64,000 nt of DNA. It comes from Micromonospora lupini. GTDB taxonomy: Bacteria > Actinomycetota > Actinomycetes > Mycobacteriales > Micromonosporaceae. The notes beneath the pieces are model-generated. The model was given only the letters and a program-made list of their open reading frames with translations, was not told where the DNA came from and searched no databases. The stretch covers positions 2,051,001 to 2,115,000 of the forward strand of contig NZ_JAPENL010000002.1 in the NCBI RefSeq assembly GCF_026342015.1, written 5' to 3'. Of the stretch, positions 7,566 to 16,085 are shown one piece after another. Position 1 is the first letter of the stretch; each line of letters begins with the position of its first letter. The translations under genes were made by a program, and so were the position numbers.

Positions 7566-10433
7566 CTAGGCCGGCGGCTCGATCGCCTCGACGAGCACCT
7601 CGAGCACGTGCCGGTACGGCTGCCCGGTCGCCCGGCTCATGCCCATCTCGCAGGTGCGGTTGCAGGAGGCGTACGCGTCGTGGTCGCGTTCGTTGACCTC
7701 GGCGGCCTGCGCGGCGGTGGCGGCGGCGGTGACCTCGGGGTGCAGCAGCCCCCGGTCGCCGGCGAACGCGCAGCACCCCCAACTGTCCGGCACGGTCACG
7801 GTCTCGGCGACCGCCCGGGCCACTGTGTGCAGGTCGTCGATGCCGCCCAGGTGCACGGTGGAGCAGGTGGGGTGCAGGGCCAGCGAGCCCAGACGTCGGG
7901 GTTCGGGCAGCGCCGGCAGGAGGTGCTCGGCGGTGAAGGTCACGCTGTCGACGAAGCGCAGAGCGGCGTACCGGGCCCGGTCCTCCTCGGCCAGCGCGGC
8001 TGTCAACTGGGTCAACCCGTGTGTGCACGACGACGCGTCGCACACGATCGGCAGGCGGCCCTGGTCGCTCGCCGTCCACAGCGCGGCGAGTGTGCGCTCG
8101 GCCATCTCGCGGTGGCCGGCCGGGTAGCCCTTGGACTGCCACGGCGTCCCGCAGCACAGGCCCGCCGTCTCGGCAGGCACGACGACGGGCACCCGCGCCA
8201 GCTCGCACAGGCGCAGGAACGCCGCCGCGGAGCCGCCGGACGTGCCGCCCTCCGCTGCGAAGACGCTGCCGATGCACGCCGCGAAGAACACCGCCCGGGC
8301 GTCCGGCGCGCTGCGCGGCTCGGGGCGGGGCCCGCCGGCGCGCGGCATGTCGGCGCTCCACTGTGGTACGAGTTCGGTCGCGCCGAGGGAACGGATCACC
8401 CCGGTGGCGGCGCGGGTGAGCGGTGTCGGCACGGCATGAGCGGAGTTCAGCCCGACCCGGACTCCCGCCACGGCACCCTTCCAGTGCCGGGCGACACCAC
8501 GCGCGGTGCGCTGGGCGCGTGGACTGTGCCGTTCGGCGCGCAGCCGTTTCATCGCCGCGCCCGTGTCGATGCCGACCGGGCAGGCGGTGACGCAGAGGCT
8601 GTCGGCGGCGCAACTGTCCACCGCCGCGTACTCGTAGTCGGTGGTCAGCTCCCGGCGGCGCTCCTCGTCCCCGGCGGCGGTGGCGAGGGCGATCTGCCGT
8701 TGCAGGACGATGCGCTGTCGGGGCGTGGTGGTGACGTCGGCGGTGGGGCAGACCGGCTCGCAGTAGCCACACTCCACGCAGGCGTCCAGCTCCGGATCGA
8801 CAGTCGGGACGGCCTTGAGCTGCCGCAGGTGCACCGTCGGGTCGTCGTTGAGCAGCACACCCGGGTTGAGCAGGCCGCTCGGGTCGCACAACCGCTTCAG
8901 CTCACCCATCACGTCGTACAGCTCGTCGCCGTACTGCCGGCGGACGAAGGGGGCCATGGCCCGGCCGGTGCCGTGCTCGGCCTTGAGCGTGCCTCCCTCG
9001 GCCAGCACGAGGTCCACCATGTCGTCGGTGAACCGGGCGTAGCGGTCGATCTCGGCAGGTGTGTCGAAGGACTGGGTAAGCATGAAGTGCAGGTTGCCGT
9101 CGCGGGCGTGCCCGAAGATCACCGCGTCGGGATAGCCGTGCCGCTCGAACAGGCGGATCAGCCCGTCGCAGGTGCCGGTCAGGCGTGGCATCGGCACCGC
9201 GACGTCCTCCAGCAGGGCAGTGGTGCCGGGCGGGCGGGCGCCGGCGACCGCCGTGTAGAGGCCCTTGCGCAGGTGCCAGAGCGCGGCCCGTTCGCGCGGG
9301 TCGCGGGTCAGCTCGGTGCCGGTGACGGCGGGCAGCCGGTCGAGCACCGGCTGGGCGTCGGCGAGCGTCGCGGCCAGCCGCTCCGCGCTGTCCTCGGCGA
9401 ACTCGACGAGCAGGGCGGCGTGCCCGGCGACAGTCAGGCCGCGCAGGGCCGGGCTCGCGTCGGGGTCGCGCTGGCTGACCCGCAGCGCGGCGGCGTCGAG
9501 GAGTTCGGCGGTACGGGCGCCGGCCGCGAGCAGGGCGGGCAGCGCGTCGGTGGCGGCGCTGAGACCGGGCAGGATCAGCAGGCCGGTGGCGGCGTGCTGA
9601 TGGATCTCGACGGTACGGAAGACGGCTTCGGCCACGAATCCGAGCGTGCCCTCGCTGCCGATCATCAGGTGGGCCAGCATCTCGACCGGGCTGTCGTGGT
9701 CGAGCAGCGAGTTCAGCCCGTACCCCATTGTGTTCTTCATGGCGAACAGCCGCTCGATCGTGGCCCGCGACCCTGGCGTCGCGCGGACCCGGTCGCGCAG
9801 CCGCAGCAGTCCGGCGTGCAGCTCGGGCTCGGCGGCGCGCAGCCGGTCGTCGGCGTCGCGCGCGGCGGAGTCGACGACGGTGCCGGACGGGAGGACGAAG
9901 CGCAGCGACTCCATGGTGCGGTACGCGTTGTCGGTGGTGCCGCAGGTCATCCCGCTGGAGTTGTTTGCCACCATGCCGCCCACCGTGCAGGCGGCCTCGC
10001 TGGCCGGGTCCGGTCCGAGCCGGCGGCCGTAGCGGGCCAGTCGGGCGTTCGCCTGCCGGATCGTCAGGCCCGGCTGGAGCCGGATGCGACGGCCGTCGTC
10101 GAGCACCTCGGCGTGCCGCCAGTCGGTGCGCACGTCGACGAGCACGCCCGCGCCGCCGGCCTGCCCGGCGAGGCTGGTGCCGCCGCCGCGCAGGGTCAGC
10201 GGCACGCCGGCCTCCCTGGCACCGACCATCAACGCGCCCACCTCGGCCGCCGAGGCGGCGCGCACCACTGCCTGCGGCTCGAACAGGTACGGCGAGGCGT
10301 CGTGCGCCGCCGCGAGCCGCCGGGGCAGCTCGGCGCTGGCCCGGGTCGGATCGTCGAGGCGCGAGCGCAGCAGGTCGGCGACCTCGCGGGCGCGGACGCC
10401 GGCCGTGGTCGGCGCGGGTAGGACGGTGCTCAT
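7566..10433 (-). CDS. FAD/Fe-S D-2-hydroxyacid (D-lactate) dehydrogenase
   Basis: 955 residues. Residues about 55-235 are an FAD_binding_4/PCMH domain (LRGGGTSLAGQ, GGMVANNSSGM), then an FAD-oxidase C-terminal domain with FGHARDGNLH. Two ferredoxin-type clusters follow (CVECGYCEPVCP near 551, CAADSLCVTACP near 607), then a cysteine-rich CCG domain (CCGTPW, CSTVHLGG, GCCAFAGDRG). This order is that of D-lactate or D-2-hydroxyglutarate dehydrogenases that pass electrons to quinone or cytochrome. It lies 27 bases downstream of anmK on the same strand; D-lactate is a product of MurQ, so D-lactate is the favoured substrate. The ATG at 10433 follows GGGAGG. Confidence 0.85.
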   Translation of the reverse strand: MSTVLPAPTTAGVRAREVADLLRSRLDDPTRASAELPRRLAAAHDASPYLFEPQAVVRAASAAEVGALMVGAREAGVPLTLRGGGTSLAGQAGGAGVLVDVRTDWRHAEVLDDGRRIRLQPGLTIRQANARLARYGRRLGPDPASEAACTVGGMVANNSSGMTCGTTDNAYRTMESLRFVLPSGTVVDSAARDADDRLRAAEPELHAGLLRLRDRVRATPGSRATIERLFAMKNTMGYGLNSLLDHDSPVEMLAHLMIGSEGTLGFVAEAVFRTVEIHQHAATGLLILPGLSAATDALPALLAAGARTAELLDAAALRVSQRDPDASPALRGLTVAGHAALLVEFAEDSAERLAATLADAQPVLDRLPAVTGTELTRDPRERAALWHLRKGLYTAVAGARPPGTTALLEDVAVPMPRLTGTCDGLIRLFERHGYPDAVIFGHARDGNLHFMLTQSFDTPAEIDRYARFTDDMVDLVLAEGGTLKAEHGTGRAMAPFVRRQYGDELYDVMGELKRLCDPSGLLNPGVLLNDDPTVHLRQLKAVPTVDPELDACVECGYCEPVCPTADVTTTPRQRIVLQRQIALATAAGDEERRRELTTDYEYAAVDSCAADSLCVTACPVGIDTGAAMKRLRAERHSPRAQRTARGVARHWKGAVAGVRVGLNSAHAVPTPLTRAATGVIRSLGATELVPQWSADMPRAGGPRPEPRSAPDARAVFFAACIGSVFAAEGGTSGGSAAAFLRLCELARVPVVVPAETAGLCCGTPWQSKGYPAGHREMAERTLAALWTASDQGRLPIVCDASSCTHGLTQLTAALAEEDRARYAALRFVDSVTFTAEHLLPALPEPRRLGSLALHPTCSTVHLGGIDDLHTVARAVAETVTVPDSWGCCAFAGDRGLLHPEVTAAATAAQAAEVNERDHDAYASCNRTCEMGMSRATGQPYRHVLEVLVEAIEPPA

Positions 10434-10460
10434 GGGCGGATCCTCCCGGGAGGGTGGTCG

Positions 10461-11633
10461 TCAGTCGGCGGTGATCAGCAACCGGTCCGGAGCGGTGTCG
10501 ACAGGCGCGGGCAGCCGCAGCGGTCGGCGGCCGGGGGTGATGCTGCCGAGCACCGAGGCGTGTCGCGCGCCGGTGCCCGAGGGCAGGGCGCCCGGCAGCC
10601 CGTGCAGGGTCAGGTACCCCAGCAGCGCGAAGGCAAGTGCCTCCTTGGCGTCCGAGGCGACACCCACCTCGTCGCTGGAGGTCAGGTCGACGCCCGGTAG
10701 CTCGTCGACGAGCATGCCCATCAGCGTCGGGTTGTGCGCGCCGCCGCCGGAGACGACGAGCCGGGTGACGCCGTGCGCCCGGCAGGCGTCGGCCACCGTG
10801 ACCGCCGTCAGCCGGGTGAGTGTGGCAAGCACGTCGTTCGGGTCCGGGGTGGGCGCGTCGGCGAGGGCGGCGAGCAGGTACGGCCTGTGGAACAGCTCCT
10901 TGCCTGTGCTCTTCGGGCCGGCGAGCCGGTAGTACGGCTCGTCGAGCAGCCGACGCAGCAGTGCCGGGTTCACCTGCCCGGCCGCCGCGCCGCGCCCGTC
11001 CCGGTCGTACTCCTCGGCGCCGCCGCTGAAGTGCCGCGCGGCGGCGTCGAGGAGCGCGTTGGCCGGACCGGTGTCGAACGCGAGGGGATCCGCGTCCGGC
11101 GCGACGACTGTGATGTTGGCGATCCCGCCGAGGTTCAGGGCGGCGGGGACACCGGGCAGGCCCCGCAGCAGCAGCGCGTCGAACAGGGCGACCAGGGGAG
11201 CGCCCTGGCCGCCGGCGGCGACGTCGCGGCTGCGCAGGTCGGACACGACCGGAAGGCCGGTGGCCTCCGCGATCCAGGCCGGCTGACCGAGCTGGAGGGT
11301 GCCGCGGACCGTACCTTTCTCGACCCAGTGGTGCATCGTCTGCCCGTGCGAGACGACCAGGTCGGCGCGGCCGTCGCACAGCTCCGCGACGGCTCGCACG
11401 CCCGCCTCGGCGAAGGTCTGGCCGATGCCTGTGTCGAGCACGCAGATCGCCTCGGTGGTGGTCGTGGCGGGTGGCAGGGCCGCGGCGATCCGGGTGCGCA
11501 ACTGCTCCAGGTACGGGTGGCTGAGCCGGCCCAGCGGTCGCATCCGCACGGAGTCACCGCTCAGGTCGAACTCGGCCGCGGCGACTTCGATGCCGTCGTA
11601 GGAGGTTCCGGACATCAGGCCGATCACGCGCAT
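10461..11633 (-). CDS. anmK: Anhydro-N-acetylmuramic acid kinase
   Basis: 390 residues, normal family length. It phosphorylates and opens 1,6-anhydroMurNAc to MurNAc-6-phosphate in the cytoplasm. The N-terminal GLMSGTSYDGIEVA is the family's phosphate-binding motif; LNLGGIANITV, FDTGPANALLDA and VSGGGAHNPTLM are the other conserved blocks. ATG at 11633 follows AAGGAGG with five bases between. The frame is open further upstream but overlaps the symporter there. Its product is the substrate of MurQ, encoded divergently about 1.8 kb away. Confidence 0.93.
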   Translation of the reverse strand: MRVIGLMSGTSYDGIEVAAAEFDLSGDSVRMRPLGRLSHPYLEQLRTRIAAALPPATTTTEAICVLDTGIGQTFAEAGVRAVAELCDGRADLVVSHGQTMHHWVEKGTVRGTLQLGQPAWIAEATGLPVVSDLRSRDVAAGGQGAPLVALFDALLLRGLPGVPAALNLGGIANITVVAPDADPLAFDTGPANALLDAAARHFSGGAEEYDRDGRGAAAGQVNPALLRRLLDEPYYRLAGPKSTGKELFHRPYLLAALADAPTPDPNDVLATLTRLTAVTVADACRAHGVTRLVVSGGGAHNPTLMGMLVDELPGVDLTSSDEVGVASDAKEALAFALLGYLTLHGLPGALPSGTGARHASVLGSITPGRRPLRLPAPVDTAPDRLLITAD

Positions 11634-11644
11634 CACGCCCTCCT

Positions 11645-13210
11645 TCATGCCCGGCCGGCCGGCGTCGTCGCCACGTCGTCGTCGACCTCGTCGCGTCGTC
11701 CGTGGTCGTACGGGGTCTCCGGGGCCGGGTGGAACAGGCTGGCCACGGTGCCGACGGCCAGGGTGATCAGGACGCCGATCGGCACCAGCCACTGCGCGGC
11801 GATGGCGGTAGCGGTGGTGGTCCCGGCCGTCGTCACATCGATCTTGACGTAGCGGACGATGTAGGTCATCACCGCCACGGTGACGAGGAAGGCGATGAAC
11901 GCGTCGACCTGGTTGGCCCGCGTGACGAGGCGGCCGAGCAGGAAGGCCCCGAGCAGCGCGCCGTAGGTGTAGCCGGCGATGGTCAGACCGGTCAGGTAGA
12001 CGTTTCCGGTGCTGGAGCTGAACGCGCAGGCGAAGATCGCCATCAGCACCGCCCAGACCAGGGTCATCACCCGGGCGAGCCGGAGCATCGCGTCGTCGGA
12101 CGGGACCTTGCGGAAGAAGCTGTGGATGAAGTCGGCGACTGTCGAGTTCGACATGGAGTTCAGCGCCGACGACAGCGAACCCATCGCGGCGCCGAGGATG
12201 CCTGCCACCAGCAGACCCGAGATGCCCACCGGCAGGGCGTGCAGGATGAAGCTCGGGTAGAGGTTGTCGCTGCTGGCCAGGCCCAGCTCCTTGAAGGTCT
12301 GACCCTTGTTGTACGACCACAGCAGCGCGCCGACCAGGGAGAACGCGGCGAACTGGATGACCACGAAGACGCCCGAGGAGATCATCGCCTTCTGCCCCTC
12401 GCGCAGCGTGCGGGTGGACAGAATGCGCTGGACGATCAGCTGGTCCGAGCCGTGGCTGGCCATCGCGAAGATCGCGCCACCGATGATCGCGGTCGGCAGG
12501 GCGAACGGGCTGGTGAGCACGTGCGCGAGGGTGAAGTTGGTGTCGAAGAGCTGGAACTTGCCGGCGTCCAGCGCCTGCGAGTAGCCGTCGAAGCCGACGG
12601 CGTGGCTCAGCACCGCGATGGCGAGGATCGCTCCGCCCAGGTAGAGCCCCATCTGGATGGCGTCGGTCCAGATGACCGCCTTGATGCCACCGAGGTAGGT
12701 GTAGACCACTGTGATGAGGGTGAGGACCACGATGATTGCCTGGTAGCCGACGTGCAGGCCGAACTCGTCGAGCAGCAGCTTGATGGGGATGGCCGAGGCG
12801 AAGAGGCGGACGCCCTCGGCGAGCAGGCGGGTGAAGACGAACGTGATCGAGGCCAGACCCTGAAGTTTCAGGCCAAACCGCTCACCGAGGTACTGGTAGG
12901 CGCTGACGAACCCACCCCGCTTGTAGAGCGGGATGAGCACCGTGGCCACGACGACGCGACCGATGACGTAGCCCAGGGCCAGCTCGACGTTGCCGAACCC
13001 CTGACCGCTGTAGGCGCCACCGGGCACGCTGATCACGGTCAGCACGCTGGTCTCGGTGGCGACCACCGAGAACGAGACAGTCCACCACGGCAGGCGGCCC
13101 TCGCCCACGAAGTAGTCCTTGGCGGATTTCTGCTTCCCGGACAGGCGTAGTCCGACGAAGGCGATCACCACGAGATACAGCACGATCACGACAAGGTCGA
13201 GTTGACGCAC
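11645..13210 (-). CDS. Sodium:solute symporter, probable amino-sugar importer
   Basis: 521 residues with about 13 membrane helices, SSS family (SLC5-like). Family features include the N-terminal DYFVGEGRLPWWTVSFSVVATETS segment, GGIKAVIWTDAIQ and the SSALNSMSNSTVADF motif. The hydrophilic C-terminal tail contains HPAPETPYDHG. It is 11 bases upstream of anmK and divergent from murQ, so uptake of MurNAc, anhydro-MurNAc or a related muropeptide sugar is the natural inference. SSS proteins also carry sialic acids and other solutes, so the substrate is not fixed by sequence alone. Confidence 0.85.
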   Translation of the reverse strand: MRQLDLVVIVLYLVVIAFVGLRLSGKQKSAKDYFVGEGRLPWWTVSFSVVATETSVLTVISVPGGAYSGQGFGNVELALGYVIGRVVVATVLIPLYKRGGFVSAYQYLGERFGLKLQGLASITFVFTRLLAEGVRLFASAIPIKLLLDEFGLHVGYQAIIVVLTLITVVYTYLGGIKAVIWTDAIQMGLYLGGAILAIAVLSHAVGFDGYSQALDAGKFQLFDTNFTLAHVLTSPFALPTAIIGGAIFAMASHGSDQLIVQRILSTRTLREGQKAMISSGVFVVIQFAAFSLVGALLWSYNKGQTFKELGLASSDNLYPSFILHALPVGISGLLVAGILGAAMGSLSSALNSMSNSTVADFIHSFFRKVPSDDAMLRLARVMTLVWAVLMAIFACAFSSSTGNVYLTGLTIAGYTYGALLGAFLLGRLVTRANQVDAFIAFLVTVAVMTYIVRYVKIDVTTAGTTTATAIAAQWLVPIGVLITLAVGTVASLFHPAPETPYDHGRRDEVDDDVATTPAGRA

Positions 13211-13396
13211 GGTTCACTCCCCACCCAGCGGTTGTCAATAAGTGACGTTGGCCCACAGTAACTCGAAACTTTTTGCCAGTGCCCCTCCGGGCTGGTTACG
13301 CTGTGGTTTCAGCCTGCTGATAGAGGGCGCGTCGGCCCAGCAGGACGGCCCGGTGGCACTCGGCGGCTGAACACCAGCGAGAGGAACGAACACCGG
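13211..13396. promoter_or_regulatory. Divergent symporter-murQ control region
   Basis: A 186-base gap between divergent genes of one pathway. A block richer in A/T (about 13257-13280) contains GAAACTTTTTGCC at 13265-13277, which resembles the GAAA...TTTC-type sites of RpiR/MurR regulators only in its left half. No RpiR regulator gene is present in the window. The region must hold both promoters; the exact operator is a guess. Confidence 0.3.
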
Positions 13397-14290
13397 ATGG
13401 ACCTCAGCACCCTCGGCACCGAGACCCGCAACGACAAGACCACCGACCTCGACCGGATGTCGCCCACCGAACTGCTCCTCGCCATGAACGACGAGGACCG
13501 CTCGGTCGCGGACGCCGTTCGCCGGGCCGTGCCGGACATCGCGGCCGCCGTCGACGTCGTCGTGGCGTCGCTGCGCCGGGGTGGCCGGTTGATCTACCTC
13601 GGCGCGGGCACCAGCGGCCGGATCGGCATGCTCGACGCCGTCGAGATCCCACCCACCTTCGGTACGCCGCCCGACCGGGTTCTCGGCCTGCTCGCCGGCG
13701 GGGCGGGCGCCTTCGGCGTCGCCGTCGAGGGCGCGGAGGACGACCCCGCCGGCGCCGTCGCCGACCTCGACGCGATCGGCCTCACCGACCGCGACACGGT
13801 GGTCGGGCTCGCGGCCAGCGGCCGTACACCCTATGTGGTGGGTGGGTTGGCGCACGCCCGCGCGCGCGGAGCGGCCACCGTCTCCGTCGCCTGCAACACC
13901 GACGCGGTGATCAGCCGGCACGCCGACGTCGCCATCGAGGTGCCCACCGGCCCCGAGGTCCTCACCGGCTCCACCCGGCTCAAGGCCGGCACCGCCGAGA
14001 AGCTCGTCTGCAACATGCTCTCGACCGCGACGATGGCCCGGCTCGGCAAGGTCTACGGCAACCTCATGGTGGACATGAACGCCACCAACGAGAAGCTCGT
14101 CGACCGGGCACGCCGGATCGTCGCCGAGGCCGCCGACACCGACCTCGACGCGGCCGCGCGGGCCCTCGCGGCGGCACACGGGCACGCCAAGACGGCAATC
14201 GTGCTGCTGCTCGCCCACTGCACCGCCGAGGAGGCCGCGGCACGGCTGCGCGCCGCCGACGACGACGTCCGGGCGGCCGTCGCGGCCTGA
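13397..14290 (+). CDS. murQ: N-acetylmuramic acid 6-phosphate etherase
   Basis: 297 residues, full family length, SIS-type sugar isomerase fold. The enzyme cleaves the lactyl ether of MurNAc-6-phosphate to give GlcNAc-6-phosphate and D-lactate. Conserved blocks are present: GAGTSGRIGMLDAVEIPPTFG (phosphosugar site and catalytic Glu), AASGRTPYV, GSTRLKAGTAEK and MVDMNATNEKL. ATG at 13397 is preceded by GAGGAAC. It sits divergent to the symporter-anmK-dehydrogenase unit and completes the MurNAc salvage route. Confidence 0.95.
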   Translation: MDLSTLGTETRNDKTTDLDRMSPTELLLAMNDEDRSVADAVRRAVPDIAAAVDVVVASLRRGGRLIYLGAGTSGRIGMLDAVEIPPTFGTPPDRVLGLLAGGAGAFGVAVEGAEDDPAGAVADLDAIGLTDRDTVVGLAASGRTPYVVGGLAHARARGAATVSVACNTDAVISRHADVAIEVPTGPEVLTGSTRLKAGTAEKLVCNMLSTATMARLGKVYGNLMVDMNATNEKLVDRARRIVAEAADTDLDAAARALAAAHGHAKTAIVLLLAHCTAEEAAARLRAADDDVRAAVAA

Positions 14291-14350
14291 CCCCCGGCGT
14301 CGCGCCCGGGCCTGGCGCACAAGCGTCCCGGCTGGTGCGCGCCGGGGCGG

Positions 14351-15634
14351 TCAGCGGTGGACGTAGGCGGCCAGGCCGCCGAGCTCCTCGCTCGCGATGA
14401 ACACCGACCGTACGTTGAGGATGGCCTCCTCGACGTGGGCGTCACAGCCCCACGCCGCATCGCCCCACGAGTCGGCGATCTTGATCTTCGCCGGCTCGGT
14501 GCACCCCTGGGCGCCGCCGAGCTGGCAGTGCTCGGGGTGCGGTCGGGCAGCCTGCGCGGCCGCGGCGGCGCGCATCCGGTCGGCGAGTTCCGCCGAGGCG
14601 GCGGCGCGCTGCTCGGCCTCGGCGCGCAGCTGCCGTTCGGCGCGTACCGCCTTGGCCAGCTCCTCGTTCGCTTCCTTGGCGCGTGCTTCGGCGGCCGTCT
14701 TCGCCTGCTCGACGTGGTGGCGTTCGATGGCCAGAGCCGCGGTGTCGGCGAAGACGCGGGCCAGAGCCAGATCGGCGTCCTGCGGGACGCGCGGGGTGCG
14801 GTGGTACATCGCGAAGGTGCCCAACAGGCTGCCGTCACGGGCCAGGATCGGCATCGACCAGCAGGCGGCGAGTCCGGCCCGCTCGGCCAGGTCGCGGAAG
14901 TCGTCCCAGAACGGGTCGGTGGCGATATCGGTGACGATTACCGGCTCCCGCCGGTGCGCGGCCGTGCCGCACGAGCCGACACCCTCACCTGTGGCGATCC
15001 CGTCGATGGCCTGGTTGTAGAACTCGGGCAGGCTCGGTGCGGCGCCGTGGCGCAGGTGCCGGCCGTCCGGATCGGCGAGCAGCACGGAGACGAGCACCTG
15101 GTCCGGCGCGAGGTTCTCGATGCAGCGCGCCATCCCGTCGAGCACCTCGGCCAGGGGCGCCTGGCGGGCGATCTGCTCCAGCATGGCCCGGTGCTCGGCC
15201 ATCAGCCGTTGGGCGTGCTTGACCTGCGTGGTCTCCACACCGATCACGCGGATGCCGGTCACGGTGCCGCCGGCGTCGCGGCGCGGCTCGTAGGTGAAGT
15301 CGAAGAACGCCTCCCGCGCGTGCGGGCCGGTCCCCATCACGATCCGGGCGTCTCGACCCGTGTAGGGCTCACCCGTGCGGTAGACCCCGTCCAGCAGCTC
15401 GACGAAGCCCTGACCGGCCAACTCGGGCATCATCTCGGCGACCGGAACCCCGGTGCGCGCCCGCTCCTCACCGACTGTGGCGAAGAACGCGGGGTTCGCC
15501 GTCTCCACCACGTGCGTGGGCCCCACGAGTGACGCGAACACGGCGATGGACTGCCCGAACAGCGCCCGCAGATCCTCCTCGGCCGCCTCCCCGGCACGCA
15601 CCGCAGTCGACCGCTGGCCCGATATCGCCGTCAT
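14351..15634 (-). CDS. PAS-GAF sensor protein with Cys/His-rich C-terminus
   Basis: 427 residues from ATG 15634; the frame extends upstream, but that stretch lacks domain sense, and an AGGAGAGGGG purine run precedes this ATG. Residues about 20-150 are a PAS domain with PAC, about 165-320 a GAF domain (GEGVGSCGTAAHRREPVIVTDI is a typical GAF core), and about 320-365 a charged coiled coil. The last 60 residues hold a compact motif with HCQLGGAQGC near 368, ADSWGDAAWGC near 390 and DAHVEE. No kinase, PP2C, GGDEF or HTH domain follows, so the output is unknown; the Cys/His tail may bind metal or a partner. Confidence 0.8.
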   Translation of the reverse strand: MTAISGQRSTAVRAGEAAEEDLRALFGQSIAVFASLVGPTHVVETANPAFFATVGEERARTGVPVAEMMPELAGQGFVELLDGVYRTGEPYTGRDARIVMGTGPHAREAFFDFTYEPRRDAGGTVTGIRVIGVETTQVKHAQRLMAEHRAMLEQIARQAPLAEVLDGMARCIENLAPDQVLVSVLLADPDGRHLRHGAAPSLPEFYNQAIDGIATGEGVGSCGTAAHRREPVIVTDIATDPFWDDFRDLAERAGLAACWSMPILARDGSLLGTFAMYHRTPRVPQDADLALARVFADTAALAIERHHVEQAKTAAEARAKEANEELAKAVRAERQLRAEAEQRAAASAELADRMRAAAAAQAARPHPEHCQLGGAQGCTEPAKIKIADSWGDAAWGCDAHVEEAILNVRSVFIASEELGGLAAYVHR

Positions 15635-15783
15635 GCCGTGGTCGCCCCTCTCCTGTACGCCTTCGCCGGATGACCCCTGGTTCGTCGCCCGCTGACGGTG
15701 GCCAGAGTACGGGGAGGACGGCGAGGCCGCCGTGCGGCGGAGCGATGGTGAGGCAGCGGCTGTCGGACCGGTGCGGTGGCGGC

Positions 15784-16053
15784 TCAGTCGCTCTCGTCCA
15801 CGAACTTGTAGTAGCTCATCCGAAAGCGTTGCAGCAGGGCGCGCATGAAGTCCGGACCGGCCTCCGGCGGCACCCGCTCCGCGCCGACCGGCACACCGTT
15901 GTCGTAGAAATCCTGGGCGAGGGCGCCCCACTCGGGGTCGAGGACGGTAAGCGACACCGCTTGGCCCGGCTGCCAACGGAACTCGGCGACCCGCCGGTTG
16001 GTGTGCTGGGCGAACGTGTACAGCGCCACCCGGGTCAGCGCCTGCTCGGTCAT
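15784..16053 (-). CDS. Small protein downstream of kinase toxin, possible immunity protein
   Basis: 89 residues from ATG 16053, with AGGAGG five bases upstream; a longer frame to 16119 lacks a ribosome site and overlaps the toxin gene. It is soluble and acidic at the end, with aromatic motifs QDFYDNG and MSYYKFVDE, no signal peptide and no membrane segment. It follows the kinase-like toxin gene by 32 bases on the same strand, the usual place for an immunity gene. No family was recognised; the immunity role is inferred from position only. Confidence 0.65.
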   Translation of the reverse strand: MTEQALTRVALYTFAQHTNRRVAEFRWQPGQAVSLTVLDPEWGALAQDFYDNGVPVGAERVPPEAGPDFMRALLQRFRMSYYKFVDESD

Positions 16054-16085
16054 CTCTGCCTCCTGGTTCACCACGGCTCCTCCAC

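Noticed and set aside
7560..7570. GCTAGCTAG palindrome at the point where two genes converge
   Set aside because: It arises from two abutting TAG stop codons and is too short to be a terminator.
7608..10421. 937-codon open frame antisense to the dehydrogenase
   Set aside because: High GC keeps antisense frames open; the composition is a mirror of the real gene and no motif is present.
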